From Dryas octopetala (taxonomy: Eukaryota; Streptophyta; Magnoliopsida; Rosales; Rosaceae), in assembly GCA_963921425.1 (NCBI GenBank), contig OY992835.1, positions 620,001-684,000 on the forward strand: a stretch of DNA of 64,000 nt, written 5' to 3'. The translations under genes were made by a program, and so were the position numbers. Below the pieces are notes generated by a model. It saw nothing but the letters and a program-made list of their open reading frames with translations. It did not search any database and had not been told where the DNA came from. Below are positions 34,767 through 44,912 of this stretch, piece by piece (the first letter of the stretch is position 1; each line of letters opens with the position of its first letter).

Positions 34767-36602
34767 TCAGGAGCCTAAGTTCGGCTTGGCTGTGAAGTCG
34801 AACGGCTCCACCCTCGACCATCTGCCGGAATCAACGATGGAGGCAAGTTCCTGGGAGTTCGGCAGTTGACCCTTCTGCTTTATGGAAGTGGCGTAGCAAG
34901 ACCGAGCTGAACACTGGTCTCCCTGAATGACTATGCAGTCATCGCCCACCGGACATTTGATGAGAAGGTTGGCATAGTGGACGATGCAGTCGAGGTCGAC
35001 CAGAACTGGTCTTCCCAGGATGATGTTGTAGGCTGAAGGTCGCTTGACGACGATGAAATACGTTATGCAAGTTTTCTTGACTGGTTCTTTCCCGAGCGAA
35101 AAGGAAAGATAGATGTGTCCGAGGGGTTGGACCACTTCTCCCCCGAATTCGATCAGGGCGGGTGTGTCAGCTTCCAACTGGTTATCGCCGATTCTAATCT
35201 GCTCGAACGCACAATGGTAGAGGATGTTGACCGAACTTCCTCCGTCGACAAAGGAACGAGCGATGGTGATTCCGGCCACTTGGGATCGATTCGAACTCCC
35301 CACGAAAGTTGGTCTTCTGCCGATCGATCCGATGGCGGCGTCCCGTATGTCAATAGTGTTGGTGGGCCTCTTCAGAGTGGCCTTAGGTACTCTTGGCCCG
35401 CCGGTCAGGATTTGATTGATCTTACCCGCCCGGGCAAGAGTCTCAATTCCGTCGCGGAAGGCGTAGCAGTCACCCGTGACATGGCCATGATTGGAATGGT
35501 ACTTGCAGAAGATGTCATCCTTGATCTGATCTGGAGGTGGCCCCTTGATCTCCTTTGCAGCTGGGAGTTGATCCTTGACCTTGGAGAAGATTGTCTCCAA
35601 GCTGGCGTTGAGAGGGGTGTACTCTGTGTATTGGACAAATTTAGGCCCCTTACCCAAAAGTTGGCGTGGTTCCTCAATCCTGGTCTTTTTGGTTTGGACC
35701 TGAGGCTTGAGGCTTACGACCTCTCCCTCCTTCCTTTTGGCCAAGGTCGGCTTGGATTTCAAAGCCTCCACCTGAGCATCCCAATCCTCTGCTCGCGCCC
35801 ATTTGGTGGCCTCGGCTAAGAGCTCGTCATAAGTTGAAGGAGGGTTCCTCATTAGATGGGAGCGAAGTCCCCCGGCGAGCGGACCTTGCATGAGAGCATT
35901 TTTGGCGGATCGGTCGTCGCAATCATCGCACTTCATATATTCAATGTTGTAGCGGATCATATAGGTTTTGAGACTTTCTCATTCCTATTGCTTGATCAGC
36001 GACATATCATTCAAATTGTAGAGTCGTTCAGATACAACTCGATATCTCGTAAGGAAGGCCCTTCGGAGGTCGGGGAAATAATCAATGGAGTTCGGCTGAA
36101 GGGTGCGGAACCAACCTCGCGCCGTTCCCTTCAAGGTTGAAGGGAAGATTCTGCATTTCGTGGCTTCAGACGCCTGGCGAGCTTCCATGGCATATCTGAA
36201 GCTGTCAAGGTGGTCATAGGGGTCCTTAGTCCCATCGTACTGATCCATCTTGGGAGGTTTGGTATCCCGAGAGACCTCTGCACCCATAATCCTGCTGGTG
36301 TATGGGAGGGGAAGATTTTCCCATTGATCAGTTCTGCTCAAGTATCCCCTAGAGACCTCGACTTGGCCGAGCCGATCATGGACACTCTGGATTTGGTTTT
36401 GAACCAAAGTCCGAACAAGATTTTCGACATCGGGTGTGGTCGGCTCGGGAGAAGTTTCGGCCAAGCACTCGATTCGGTCACCGAGTCTCTCGTTCACCGG
36501 CTGACGAGTGATCCTCTCGCCCGCAAGATGCCGGTCATACATGACCATTGTAGGTCCCAGCCGATCACCCGCGGATAGTCTCTCAAAATGTGTTCCCGAC
36601 AT
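34767..36602 (-). pseudogene. Tat gag-protease with two in-frame stops
   Basis: The frame from ATG 36602 covers the gag capsid-like region (KMDQYDGTKDPYDHLDSFRY, ARGWFRTLQPNSIDYFPDL). A TAG and a TGA follow two codons apart (about 35975-35985). It then runs open for 397 codons (35960-34767). That part has a zinc-binding-like CKYHSNHGHVTGDC and the protease active site RSFVDGGSSVNIL. Only these two stops interrupt more than 600 codons, so the gene decayed recently relative to its neighbours. Confidence 0.85.
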
Positions 36603-37242
36603 GGAAGGGTCTGGGTTGGTCCCGGCAATGTGACCGATGATAGGGCTGAGCCTGGTTCCGGCTGGAACCCTGGGTTCGGTCGACCCAGTTGGATTGACAG
36701 TCCCTAATCTGGATCGGATTGGAGGTCGCTGATCCGCGATTGGTTCGGATCGGTCTCCCCCAAGCTTTCGGGAGAGTGTTTCCTGAAGGCCGCCTGCTTT
36801 TGCTGAAGGACACAGTGGGCGTTCAGGAACTCGGCCTGTTCGGCCGAGGGCATGTCCTCGAAGCCTGGGAAGGTGTAGTCCGTGTCCTGCCGAGCTGGGT
36901 GGTCATCCCGATTAGTCTGGACGTTTTGCCGAGAAGGAGACGGCGAAAGAACCTCCTGATTGATTCGGGTCTGACGTGATCGAAAACCCGATCTCCCACT
37001 GACTTCGAGCTGAACACGATGACGTGCGAGCTCCTCAGCCTGTTTGGTGAGCAGCTCATTGTTTTGCTTGAGAAGTGCATTCTCAGCGGCCAGGTGTCAT
37101 TGGTTTTCCCTAAGGAGTTTGTGAGCAGCCATGATCTTCAGAGGACTTTTGGACTTTGCTGCCTTAGGAAGTTGTGCTCTTCTCGTTTTGTCAGGCGTTT
37201 CAAGCTCATGTTGTTGATTATTCTGGGATCCTCCTGAAGAAG
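36603..37242 (-). other. Tat leader and 5' gag region, degraded
   Basis: Short overlapping ORFs on the minus strand (for example 36583-36813 and 36823-37080) without a domain. Position between the PBS and recognisable gag suggests untranslated leader or a frameshifted gag N-terminus. Confidence 0.45.
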
Positions 37243-37512
37243 AGTTGCTGTTATGAAAGATGGTAGTCATGGCGCAGGGATTGCGATAGTGATGATTTGT
37301 TGAAGGAAAGGTCCAGCACTCGTGGTGAGAAGAGCTGCTGTCATGAAAGATGGTAGTCATGGCGCAGGGATTGCGATAATGATGATTTGTTGAAGGAAAG
37401 GTCCAGCACTCGTGGTGAGAAGAGCTGCTGTCATGAAAGATGGTAGTCATGGCGCAGGGATTGCGATAGTGATGATTTGTTGAAGGAAAGGTCCAGCACT
37501 TGTGGTGATGAA
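37243..37512 (-). repeat. 90-bp tandem repeat in the Tat leader, 3 copies
   Basis: ATGAAAGATGGTAGTCATGG occurs at 37253, 37343 and 37433, a 90-bp spacing with almost no differences. On the minus strand the unit is open and would encode a repeated 30-residue block (MTTIFHDSSSSHHECWTFPS and ten more). Confidence 0.9.
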
Positions 37513-37533
37513 CACAGTGGCTGAGGATGATCT

Positions 37534-37552
37534 TCCCACAGACGGCGCCAAT
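37534..37552 (-). promoter_or_regulatory. Primer binding site of the minus-strand Tat element
   Basis: Minus strand reads TTGGCGCCGTCTGTGGGAA, the primer-site form common in Tat/Athila elements, five bases from the LTR end (...GCATCA). Confidence 0.88.
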
Positions 37553-37556
37553 CTAT

Positions 37557-38636
37557 TGATGCAAATTTCCGTAAGATAGATGCAACAACTTAGAATTGAT
37601 ATTTTGGCTGATCAAAAGCCTTGTTGGATGATGCCGTAGATGTCGACTTGAGTTCTTCCTGCATGAAATACAAGATCAAAGAAGATGGACCGGTGTGGTA
37701 CCAGCCAAACACGCTCTGATGATGAAGTCAGTGATGTGTATTTGGAGGTGTTTGAATGAAAGTGAGGAAGAACAGGTGATGAACTTGGGAGAATAGGGAA
37801 GAACAAGATAAAATGTTATGGGTTTATTCCCAGCAAATTGAGTATGCTTTTGGTAAGCCTTTTTAGTGAATGAAAGTTGGTGTATGTGTTTGCTTGGTGA
37901 CAAATAGATAGATAGATCCCCCCTTAACTTTGTGCATACAAGTTGGTTTATATAGACAAGGGAAGTTGTGAAGAGTAAGTTACCTGCATGTGGATGAATG
38001 GTTGAGAAAGATCCACGCGTTCGGTCATGAACAGTGGCATGCACAGCTACCCACCTCCTTTACATTCAATGCTGCATTGAATGCAAGGATGGAAGATCAG
38101 GTGGAATATCCCAATATTCATGGCTGTGAGCTGGAATATCTCATCTGTCAGAGAATCCTGTCAGGTGCACTTGAGTATGACGGTTCGTCCTAACATGATC
38201 TTGTTTAGAATGGCGGTGGGAAGCCGAGCCGATCCGAACACATGTTCTCATGTGTAGACATGAAACTCATGTGTGATCGGATTGGACATGGATAAGCCGG
38301 CTGAGCCGAGCTGGTAGGTAGTGATCCCTTCAAGTCGTAGTTGGCTGTGACTAGAGTTTGAAAGGACGCTCGCCCAAGGCCGAGCTGAACCGAACTGGGA
38401 TAACCAAGAAAAGATGAACACTCAATTCTTTGGAAGATCCTCATATCGGGTCGGACCAGGCGCGAGGGATTCGCCATGACGAGCCGATCCGAGCTGGCAA
38501 AAAAGGTGCCGAGCTGGTGTGATGATGTGGAGGTCCAAGTTTGACCATTGAAAAGTCAAACTCCGAAGTTGGATCTGACCAGCCACGTGTCAATTCATGG
38601 TTGGTTGTTGAATCCATGTGGATTTATCCACAAACA
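37557..38636 (-). repeat. Tat 5' LTR, minus strand, 1,080 bp
   Basis: Coding-strand ends TGTTTGTGGATAAATCC...TTTGCATCA. TATA box TATATAAA at 37947-37954 on the minus strand, about 390 bp before the PBS end. CTAAT at 38637-38641 would be the right-hand target duplication; its partner is not visible on the left. Confidence 0.82.
37947..37954 (-). promoter_or_regulatory. TATA box of the Tat 5' LTR
   Basis: GTCTATATAAACC on the minus strand, positioned for transcription into the Tat leader. Confidence 0.6.
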
Positions 38637-38805
38637 CTAATACTATTGTGTTTATTTACAGATGTGAGGCTATATATGGTGATGAAATTACATGGCTTGA
38701 TGAGAGGCTATGGTGAATAATGCATATGGCAGCTTATATGCATTATGTAGAAAGGTACAGAGCTTTTTTTGACGAAGCAGAAGGGTATTCTTATTACTAC
38801 ACCTA
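38637..38805 (+). repeat. First copy of a duplicated intron-exon-like segment
   Basis: About 170 bp closely matching 53077-53242: CTAATACTATTGTGTTT, a splice-acceptor-like TTTACAG, then AAATTACATGGCTTGATGAG and TTCTTATTACTACACCTA. The Tat LTR begins at its left edge and the Harbinger TIR at its right edge, so it is the target that both elements interrupted. It has no recognised protein domain. Confidence 0.8.
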
Positions 38806-39419
38806 GGACTTCCACAATGAAGGCCTGATTTTGATTTTGATTCCAATAAATCAAACTCAAAAATAGAAATTCACTCTCATAGTGGGCCGGAGAGGGCTGG
38901 AGATATTGATTTCTATTTGTGATGTTAATTCCTGAACATCAGTGAGGTAGCTGGCCCATCAACAATCAAAAGCAGCATGCCAACAAATAAAGCAGCCCAC
39001 GTGATTTGCATTTTTGATGCGGGACCCACACTGGTGCGCCTCCATACCAGTTGCACACTCATGCGTGGATATCACGCATGGCCATGATGTGTTTACTGTT
39101 GAAATCCAACGGCTCTTATTCAAAGAATTTCAATTTTTTTTTTTCAAAAATCAACGCTCCTGACCATTGCAATCGAACGGCTTTAATGACTTGTCCATTG
39201 GAGATCAACGGACAAGATTAAATGCTACGTATTTTTAATTGAATAATTAATAAAAAAATTACATAAAAATTATAAAAAAATTATGGAAATTATGGGATAA
39301 ACTCCAACGACTAGTTTCATATTTTTTCTATAAATACATCCTTCTCTTCATCCATTTTCACACATTCATCAATTTTTTTCTCTAAAAAAAGTCTTACATA
39401 AATTTTTGTTTTTTCATTG

Positions 39420-40370
39420 ATGGGGAAGAAAGGTCCGCCGTGGTCGAGCGATGAAGAAATTGCTCTTGTGAAGGCTTGGCTAGCAAAACCATTGAATCGG
39501 GTCCTTGGTGCCAATGAAAGACATCTCGAGTGGTACGTGGGTAGAAATTCACAACCATATATATTGAGAATTATCCCCAAGCCCGCTCCTTGGGTCGACA
39601 ACCCGACACTCTCAAATCTCATTTTAGCACAATAAACCATGATTGCACAAAGATGTGGACTAACTACCTTGCTGTTCAAAAAGAGCGTGCTAGCGGCGTC
39701 AATAATGACATGTTGGTGAGTTTCTTTTTTTAACGAATTATTTGAGTTCTATGTTTTCCGTATACCTAATTATTAATTTCTTTGGGATCATTTGTATAGG
39801 TGGATCAAGCATATGCTCGGTACAAATCTTTAAATAAATAAAAAATCTTTCAAGTTTCCCCATATATGGCCGTTATTACAAGACACTGTGAAGTGGAGTT
39901 CTTCAAACGTTGCCGATACCGACACCCCCAATGACGTTGACGAAACACCAAATGACGACTCCGATGCAGAAACCCCAGATGAGGATGCATCGGCATTCCA
40001 TCCACTATCCAATGCGTGTCCTAGGCCACCTGGAAGAAATTTTTCAAAAAAGGCTAAACAAGATAATCCGAACGTGGACAAGATTGCTGATCACATGGAG
40101 AAATTCTACCAAAGGGCGCAGGTTCTTGATGCTCAACGCCTAGTTAGAGAGAAGATGATTGATAAGGAGTAGAGAGAACTAAAAGACATGGAGGTCATGA
40201 TAATGGACACAGATACCATGCACAGGGCACGAAAGGCATTTTGGGAACAACGTCAAATTGAAGTACAAGCAAAATGGAGTGCACATGATTGGGCTAATGC
40301 AATGAATGAGGGCACGTCAACATCCGCCGGGTACTACTATCCAAATATGGATTTTCCACCTCCCGAGTAG
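39420..40370 (+). pseudogene. Harbinger ORF1, Myb/SANT-like with NAM-associated-type C-terminus
   Basis: ATG at 39420 gives MGKKGPPWSSDEEIALVKAW, a trihelix/SANT-like start that binds transposon ends in this superfamily. The frame breaks near 39630, an intron-like GTGAG...TAG spans about 39715-39800, and the C-terminal part (FSKKAKQDNPNVDKIADHME; ARKAFWEQRQIEVQAKW; 39888-40370) resembles the NAM-associated C-terminal region. A TAG near 40170 interrupts it. It lies about 390 bp upstream of the transposase, same strand. Confidence 0.7.
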
Positions 40371-40758
40371 TTTATCATTGTATTTTCAATTATGTTGTAT
40401 TTTCGATTATGTTGTAGGCATGTTGTATTTTCAAGTGTTTTTGTAATTTCAATTATTGTAATGAATCTACATTCGACTCCAAACGTGCCTTACCATAACT
40501 ATCACCCCCTAATATAATAAGATTACATACAACTTGGATTTTGTCAAGATAAGGTTCAGATTCATTTAGATTTTGAAGAGATATGTCAAATTGACATGAT
40601 AAGATTACTTACGGATTGGATTTTGTCAAGATAAGATTCAGAATCGTTTAGATTTCAAAGAGATAAGCTTCTAACATGATAAGATTTTACATCCACTTTT
40701 TTCTTTAAATATTCATGTGTTCACCTAGTTTACCAATTAATAACTTCATTTTTCAAGA

Positions 40759-41730
40759 TGCCGTTCATAAATCCAAACTTGGTGTTTCGTCACGATACCA
40801 CTGAAGAAGATGAGTTAGAAGAAGAAATTCAAAATTTAAAATTTGATGGTGATTGAAACCGAAGCTGTGACCCAATATTATGGTGAGCAACAACCGATCC
40901 ATGGTGGTACCTCCAACACATGGCAGTACGTCCCTCGGGACCGAGCAACCGAGCAACATCTACTTATGACCAACTACTTCAATCCAAACCCTATATACAC
41001 CGATGAGATGTTTCGAAGACGCTATCGGATAAAGATGGACATGTTCCAACAAATCATGGGAGATATTTGCACGACTCATATCTACTTCACACATAGACAG
41101 GACGGAGCAGGAAGGTGGGGATGCATGCCTCAACAAAAAATGTGTACAGTTATGAAGATGCTCGCAAGCAAGGTCCCAGCTGATTATCCTGATTAAGGGA
41201 TGCAGATTGCCGAACCAACCGTTCTTGAGGCGTTCAAGAAGTTCCTCTGATTGATTCCAGAGTTGTACGGTGCTATGTACCTCCGTAAACCAACTCCAGC
41301 CAATCTTCAACAGCACTTGCACAAGGGTGCACAACGTTGATTTCCATGCATGTTGGGCAGTTTAGATTGCGTGCACTAGCAGTGGGAAAATTGCCCTGTG
41401 GCCTGGCATGGAGCATATCGAGGTCATTACGGTACTTCAACTATAGTACTTGAGGTATTTTTCAGGTATGACACATGGATTTGGCATGCAAACTTTGGTT
41501 TTCCTGGGTCGTATAACGAGAAAAGTATCCTGGATGCCTCTCCCCTTTTTGATGATATGGAACAAGGTCGCAACCATCGTATCAAGTACATTGTCAATGG
41601 TAATAAGTACAAATTGGGATATCATCTAGCGGATGAGATATATCCTAAGTGGGCGACTCTTATGACCACGATATCATAGCCTCGATCAAAAGAGCATAAA
41701 AATTATGGAACGTACCAAGAGGCATACAAA
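40759..41730 (+). pseudogene. Harbinger transposase, 5' part (split by CACTA)
   Basis: An ATG at 40759 opens an acidic N-terminus that shifts frame near 40850; the next ATG is 40846. Motifs: RRYRIKMDMFQQIMGDI, then LGSLDCVH*QWENCPVAW (first catalytic Asp), STIVLEVFFRYDTWIWHANF (second Asp region), FGFPGSYNEKSILDASPLF and YHLADEIYPKWATLM. This is the HARBI1-like DDE domain. Four in-frame stops lie between 41194 and 41390. The reading stops at YQEAYK where the CACTA TIR begins; the remainder is at 51241. Confidence 0.88.
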
Positions 41731-41744
41731 CACTACAAGAAAAA
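41731..41744 (+). repeat. CACTA left terminal inverted repeat
   Basis: CACTACAAGAAAAA; perfect inverse of 51227-51240. Confidence 0.95.
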
Positions 41745-41749
41745 CATAT

Positions 41750-42145
41750 TTGGGCGACGAACATATATTCGTCGCCCAAAGAAATTTAGGGCGACGAACA
41801 AGAACATTTGTCGCTCAATGTCATAAAGGTTTGGGCGACGAACAGGTCCGTCGCCCAAAGGCGGTTTGGGCGACGAATAACACGTTCCTCGCCCAAAGTT
41901 ACTTTGGGCGACGAACTCATCTCGTCGCCTAAACATACGCCACAAACAATTAATTGAGAAATACATTGGGCGAGGAATATACACGTTCGTCGCCCAAAGT
42001 GTCTTTGGGCGAGGAAAAAGTAAATTTGTCGCCCACACATACTTTGGGTGACAAAATATTTCGTCGCCCAAAAGCTCTTTGGGTGATGAAATTCTGTTCG
42101 TCGCCCAAACATAGTTTGGGCGAGGAATTTGTTCGTCGCCCAAAG
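41750..42145. repeat. CACTA 5' subterminal repeat array
   Basis: More than ten copies of TTTGGGCGACGAA or its inverse TTCGTCGCCCAAA with small variants (GAGGAA, GATGAA). In En/Spm-type elements such subterminal motifs bind the TNPA-like protein, bringing the ends together. Confidence 0.9.
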
Positions 42146-42204
42146 GGTCATTCCCTTTTTTTTTTGTACAATTATATGTATGTTAATCATACAATGCGAT
42201 CGTG

Positions 42205-43012
42205 TTTCCAACGATCCGAACCGTTCAATTTTTAATTCTTCATTGAAAGATCAGCATTGCAAAAAATTAGGATTATTGGAGATGTAAAAGTTATGTAACG
42301 GTGCTCAAATGTATGAACGATCAAGAAATTGCTAATACTAATCAATGGAGTAGATGAATTCCGATTTGGGCGATTTTTTGCAGAAATGATGTTTGAGTAT
42401 AAACGAATAAAATGACCGGCTCCGATCGTTGAAATTACAGTATAGTCTTCACAATTCTTGAATCGACAAAGTTTCAATGAAAAAACTATAGAATTATACT
42501 CTTCAAGTGTATTTGTATGTAGTAGATCACTTTTGTATTGTGTTTTTAACGATCCGAACCGATCATTCCTTAGTGCCACTCAAAGATCATCCATGCAAAA
42601 AATTATCTCAATTGGAGATGTAGAAGTTAGGTTTAGCATTTAGGATGTATGAACGATCTTCATTCTTATAATAATAATCGAACGGGTTGATGAATTCCGA
42701 TTGAGCCGATTTTTTCCAGAGTTGATCTTTGAGTATGAACATATATGATGAATGGCTCTGATTGTGATAATCACGTTGTGGTCTTCACAATTATTGAAGG
42801 TACAAGGTTTTAACGAAAGAGTTTATATAATTTTATTCTTCAAGTGCAAAAACCACTGATTTATATGTAGAACCTTATATGTCGATTGTGTTTTTAACGA
42901 TCTGAACCGTTCTTTTATTAGTTTGTCACTCAAAGATCATTCCTCTAAAATATTAGGTCAATTGGAGATCTAGAAGTTTGGTATTGGAGCTCGAACGTAT
43001 GAACGATCATGG
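42205..43012. repeat. About 340-bp tandem repeat in the CACTA, 2.4 copies
   Basis: ACGATC(C/T)GAACCG occurs at 42211, 42549 and 42897 (spacings 338 and 348), each followed by CACTCAAAGATCAT-like, TTGGAGAT-GTAGAAGTT-like and TATGAACGATC segments. The copies are diverged. Confidence 0.8.
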
Positions 43013-43027
43013 TTCATAAAAAAATTC

Positions 43028-43278
43028 AACTTTGGGCGACGAAATGTAGCTTTGGACGACGAACAGTGCGTCGCCCAAAGTCTGAAATTATGGCGGGATA
43101 AAACGGTGCCCTAAAGTCAACAACTTTGGGCGACGAACATGATTCCGTCGCCCCAAGTATCTTTGGGCGACGAACTTGTTAATTCTTCGCCCAAAGTGTC
43201 TTTGGGCGACGAACTTGTTAATTCCTCGCCTAAAGTTACTTTGGGCGACGAATTCATGTTCGTCGCCCAAAGTCTTTA
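43028..43278. repeat. Second, internal block of the CACTA motif array
   Basis: A further group of TTTGGGCGACGAA motifs, more than 800 bp inside the first array and separated from it by the 340-bp repeats. Confidence 0.9.
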
Positions 43279-43304
43279 AGTTTAACTCATTTCTGGGTTC
43301 ACTT

Positions 43305-43760
43305 CAGTCACTCTCTCTCACCCACTCCCTCGCCCTCGCAGCGCGCAGTCCCTCCTCCTTCCCTCAGCTCTCACTCCCTCTCAGCGCGCCGGCCACTCCC
43401 TCCTCCTCGTCCTTCCCGCCTCCTCCCTCCTCCTCCTCCCTCCTTCCCCGAAACCCAAAACCCCCCCCCCCCATCGGCAACCCACCCCCCCCTGAAAACC
43501 CACCCCCCTTACCGAAACCCACCCCCCCCATTGGCAACCCACCCCCGCCGAAACCCACCCCCCACCCGAATACCCACCCCCGCCGAAACCCACCCTCCCC
43601 CGAAAACCCACCCCCACCGAAACCCATCCCCCCCCAGCCGAAACCAGCTCACCCAAACCCCCCCCCCCACCGAAACCCATCCCCCCCCAGCCGAAACCAA
43701 CTCACCCAAACCCCCCCCCCCCTCCAAGCCGAAACCAGCTCAACACCCCCCCGAAACATA
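43305..43760. repeat. C-rich low-complexity tract
   Basis: CT-rich then CCCACCCCC/GAAACC-rich sequence, for example repeated CCGAAACCCACCCCC. Long ORFs on either strand (43176-43952 and its complements) are products of the composition, not genes. It precedes the transposase by 1.1 kb and may be promoter or 5' untranslated sequence. Confidence 0.75.
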
Positions 43761-44412
43761 GGTATTTTTTTTTTTTTAATTTATGGTATTTTCTATTTTT
43801 TTTTTGTATTTTCTGTTTTTTATGGTATTTTCTGTTTTTTTTTTTTTGTATTTTCTGTTTTTTATGGTATTTTCTGTTTTTTATGTGAGCTAATATTGTG
43901 GATTTTGCATAAATTGGTTGTGAAATTTCTGATTTTAGTGGTAATTAGTTAATGTTGTGGGTTTTTTTAATTTAGTGGTTTGGTTGTGAAATCTGAATTT
44001 AGATTGATGTTAGGCTCATATTTGACAATGATTTATTTTTTTGGTGAAGGAAGGATAGTGTTGCATTTGTTGTGAAGGATAATTGCATTTTTGGTGAGGT
44101 ATGTGTTTAATCTATCTTTTAGTTAAGTTTTTGTATGCTTTAGTATTTAATGTTTCATATATAATTGTATTAAATTTTTGAGTGAATTAGTTTGTATGTT
44201 AAAATTAATTATAAAATTGATTAATTAATTTGTATGTTTTTATATGCTAAAATTTAATAGTTTGTTTGTATGCTTATATGTATATTGTTAGATTAATTAT
44301 AGTTTAGTTTGTATGTTACATTTAGTTTAGTTGTAATTGCAAAATTTCTGATGACGTAGTCCAGCACTCCTCGAGTACTGGGTGAGGTCATGTGGCACGA
44401 AGCGCTTGTGCG

Positions 44413-44474
44413 AAGTTATCAATCGATAACTTTGTACATTTAACTAGTCGTGCGAAGTTATCAGTGGATAACTT
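44413..44474. repeat. Two short palindromes, AAGTTATC-N4-GATAACTT
   Basis: AAGTTATCAATCGATAACTT at 44413-44432 and AAGTTATCAGTGGATAACTT at 44455-44474, each followed by TGTACA, a 42-bp direct repeat spacing. Confidence 0.8.
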
Positions 44475-44591
44475 TGTACACTAAATTTAAATTCACCTTA
44501 GACCCGTTCGAGAGTCTATTGGACGCGCGCATGGGCGCTGGGCGTGACTGCGCTCCAATATGATTCTTGAACTGTCCAAATTACCCATGGA

Positions 44592-44826
44592 CAGTTTGGG
44601 AGTGCACAATTATGTGTTGTGGTTAGCGGTTCATGTGATGTGGTTTTGATCTGAGAAAATTTCGGCAACATCTCCTTATGTGTTCTTCGAGTGCATACTA
44701 GATATTTGTTTTAAATATCTACGTCGTGCACTTGGAGAACCATAGGGAGATGCTGCCGAAATTTTCCCAGATCGAAACTACGTCGTGTGAGCCAACAACC
44801 ACGACACATATGTGCATTCTCGAATG
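44592..44826. repeat. Long imperfect inverted repeat (hairpin), arms of about 100 bp
   Basis: Left arm 44592-44695 and right arm 44727-44826 pair over nearly their whole length, best in GAAAATTTCGGCA(A/G)CATCTCC. The 31-base loop has its own AGATATTT/AAATATCT stem. It ends 87 bp before the transposase ATG. RNA from it would fold into a long hairpin, a possible small-RNA precursor. Confidence 0.85.
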
Positions 44827-44912
44827 AGATAGAGCCCTTACCGGAGGCATAAGGAGACGAAGAATGGTGACGCATCGTTTTCTAATTGTCGTGTAATATG
44901 GAAACAGGCATC

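Larger units (their letters stand above)
31331..38636 (-). mobile_element. Tat-lineage Ty3/gypsy retrotransposon, minus strand, no 3' LTR
   Basis: On the minus strand: 5' LTR (37557-38636), PBS, leader with 90-bp repeats, gag, protease, RT, RNase H, integrase, then 3' noncoding sequence. No copy of the LTR was found on the left, so the element is truncated in its 3' noncoding region near 31075-31330. The LTR starts directly beside sequence that also occurs without it at 53077 onward, which fixes the right boundary at 38636. Confidence 0.82.

Noticed and set aside
35115-35819. 234-codon plus-strand ORF
   Set aside because: Antisense shadow of the Tat gag-protease frame, which has the recognisable motifs.
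41705-42211. Several ORFs of 75-141 codons with RRPK/GRRT repeats
   Set aside because: Translations of the CACTA subterminal motif array in both strands.
43176-43952. Pro-rich 258-codon ORF on the plus strand and Gly-rich ORFs on the minus strand
   Set aside because: Produced by the C-rich low-complexity tract; all frames on both strands are open there and no domain is present.
44886-44912. Earlier start of the CACTA transposase at 44886
   Set aside because: That codon is TTG. The first in-frame ATG codons are 44898 and 44913; the second gives the usual MDRxW start.
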